Notes under the pieces: generated by a model
Seen by the model: only the letters and a program-made list of their open reading frames with translations
What the model was told of the DNA's origin: nothing
Databases searched by the model: none
Translations under genes and position numbers: made by a program
Assembly (NCBI RefSeq): GCF_037176765.1
Contig: NC_090034.1
Span: 20,803,375 to 20,867,374 of the forward strand
Direction of reading: 5' to 3'
DNA from: Anolis sagrei
Lineage: Eukaryota > Chordata > Lepidosauria > Squamata > Anolidae
Length of the DNA stretch: 64,000 nucleotides
Shown here: positions 62,640 through 64,000 of the stretch, piece after piece
How positions within the stretch are numbered: position 1 is the first letter of the stretch
Layout: the number at the start of each line of letters is the position of its first letter

Positions 62640-63745
62640 GTGTGATAAAAATGTGGGTGGATGGGTGGAAGGCTAGGTAGATAAAAGGAAGGAATAAATA
62701 AATGGATGGTGGGTGGACAGATGGATGGATGCCTGGTTGGTCATATGAATAAGTGGATGGGCGGATATGTAGGTAGGCAGATGGATGAATAGGTTGGATT
62801 GATGGATGAAAAATGGGCAGATAGTTGCATATATACATACATGGATGGATAGATAGGGAATTGGATAGGTGCACAAATGAATGGACGGACAGACAGACGC
62901 ATATATACACACATGCATGGATAGGTGGGTGGATGGATAAGGGTTTGGATCAGTGGATAGATGGATGGATACATAGGTGTGTGTGTATACAAACACAACA
63001 CACACACATATATACATGGATGGGTACGTGGGTGGGTGGAAGTAGGCAGATGAATAGATAGATGCATATATAAATACAGGAATGGATGGATAGGTGGGTG
63101 GGTGGATGAATGGGAGAATGGACGGATAGGTGGACAGATATATAGATAGATGCATATATAAATACAAGGACAGATAGACAGATGGATGGGTGGAAAGATG
63201 GATGGATAGGTGGGTGGATAAATAGATAGATGGAAAGAATGGATAGATGTATAAATACATGGCTGGATAGATGGGTGGATGGATGGAAGAATGGATAGGT
63301 GGACAGATATATAGATAGATATATAAATACAAAGACAGATAGGCAAATGGATGGATGGAAAGATGAATAGAAGGAAAAATGGATGGAGAGGTGGGTGGGT
63401 GGGTGGGTGGATGGATGGATAGACAGACAGACAGACAGACAGACAGCTAGCTAGCTAGCTAGCTAGCTACATGGATAGGATAAATAGAGGGAGAGGTGGG
63501 TGGATGGTTAGGTGGACAGATGTATAGATAGATGCATATATAAATTCATGGATGGATAGGCAGATGGATGGATGGATGGATAAACAAATAGCTGGATGGA
63601 TAGGTGGACAGATGGTTGGATGAATAGATACATTGATAGATTAATACATTGAAGGAAGGAAGGAAGGATGGATGGATGGATAGATAAGACGGATGGATAG
63701 GTGGACATATTGACAGACGGACAGAAGCATATATACATCCATGGA
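62640..63745. repeat. GGAT/GATA simple-repeat tract next to SYNGR3 exon 2
   Basis: About 1.1 kb of GGATGGAT, GATAGATG and GTGGATGG units, with (GACA)n at 63420-63447 and (GCTA)n at 63448-63470. It ends only 40 bp before the exon 2 acceptor. Open frames (Ser/Tyr/Pro/Ile-rich) are repeat artefacts. Confidence 0.93.
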
Positions 63746-63786
63746 TGGATGTTTCACTGCCTTCCCCTCCCTTCTCCCTCCTGCAG

Positions 63787-64000
63787 GTCTTTGCCATTGT
63801 GGTATTTGGCTCCATCATCAACGAAGGCTATGTCAACACTGACAAATCCCCATTGCTGCGCTGCGCATTCAATGCCAACGAGAGCGCCTGTAACTACGCC
63901 ATCACCATCGGCCTCATTGCCTTCCTGGCCTGCAGCCTTTTCCTGGTGGTGGACCTCTACTTCCAGCAGATCAGCAGCGTCAAGGACCGCAAGCGCGTGG
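63787..64000 (+). CDS. SYNGR3: SYNGR3 exon 2 (partial, runs off the window)
   Basis: After CCTCCTGCAG (acceptor at 63785-63786) the frame reads VFAIVVFGSIINEGYVNTDK, then SPLLRCAFNANESACNYAI and TIGLIAFLACSLFLVVDLYF with QQISSVKDRKRV. It covers the end of transmembrane helix 1 (VFAIVVFGSII), the first loop with NEGYVN and the two Cys of the MARVEL luminal loop, and helix 2. QQISSVKDRKR matches human QQISSVRDRRR. Phase 0 agrees with exon 1. The remaining exons, carrying helices 3-4 and the cytoplasmic tail, are outside the window. Intron 1 is 7.8 kb. Confidence 0.96.

Noticed and set aside
62599-63346. 219- and 201-codon Pro/Ser/Ile/Tyr-rich frames upstream of SYNGR3 exon 2
   Set aside because: Products of GGAT/GATA repeats inside an intron.

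Overview
The window is vertebrate nuclear DNA, most likely from a squamate reptile and perhaps an iguanian lizard. The evidence is its repeat mixture: BovB (RTE) LINEs, tRNA-headed SINEs with a BovB-like tail (Sauria-SINE type), L2, CR1 and L1 LINEs, R4/Dong-like LINE sequence next to TAA microsatellites, Penelope-like elements, a Helitron, hAT-type MITEs and a Ty3/gypsy fossil. Two host genes are certain. GFER (ALR/ERV1 sulfhydryl oxidase) has three coding exons at 20526-28141. SYNGR3 (synaptogyrin-3) has exon 1 at 55886-55984 and exon 2 starting at 63787 and running off the right edge. Both are on the + strand, in the order known from human 16p13.3 (GFER-SYNGR3).

Left part (1-20350): no confident host gene. 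It holds a cluster of low-copy duplicated blocks (about 1.4-14.1 kb), later broken up by a CR1 tail, a 4.07-kb L1 with a 17-bp target-site duplication and an L2. A Penelope-like element with reverse transcriptase and GIY-YIG parts (14.3-16.2 kb) is itself split by an L2 tail. A 70-73-bp AT-rich minisatellite is interrupted by a degraded BovB. An L2 tail ends about 170 bp before the GFER start codon.

GFER (20353-29611): a short GC-rich promoter with two RFX X-box-like palindromes around an inverted CCAAT box. Intron 1 is full of L2 tails and GATA-rich repeats. Intron 2 carries a 5'-truncated Ty3/gypsy fossil. A poly(A) signal lies near 29606.

Between GFER and SYNGR3 (29.6-55.9 kb): the most unusual item is a decayed, nearly 7-kb gene (32690-39651) encoding a membrane-anchored protein with about 20 copies of a motif resembling the SPATA31/FAM205 family of testis proteins. 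It keeps long open stretches (896 and 434 codons) and a poly(A) signal but carries several stops and frameshifts. The rest is SINEs, a 600-bp GGAA tract, a 1-kb GATA tract, a Helitron filled with CA-type microsatellite, R4-like elements in TAA arrays, and a young BovB flanked by a perfect 184-bp direct repeat.

SYNGR3 (55.5-64.0 kb): exon 1 follows a GC-rich upstream region. The 7.8-kb intron holds two tandem arrays, one with paired CAGGTGAG/CTCACCTG palindromes, then nested hAT MITEs, a head-to-head pair of Penelope fragments, and GGAT/GATA repeats up to the exon 2 acceptor.
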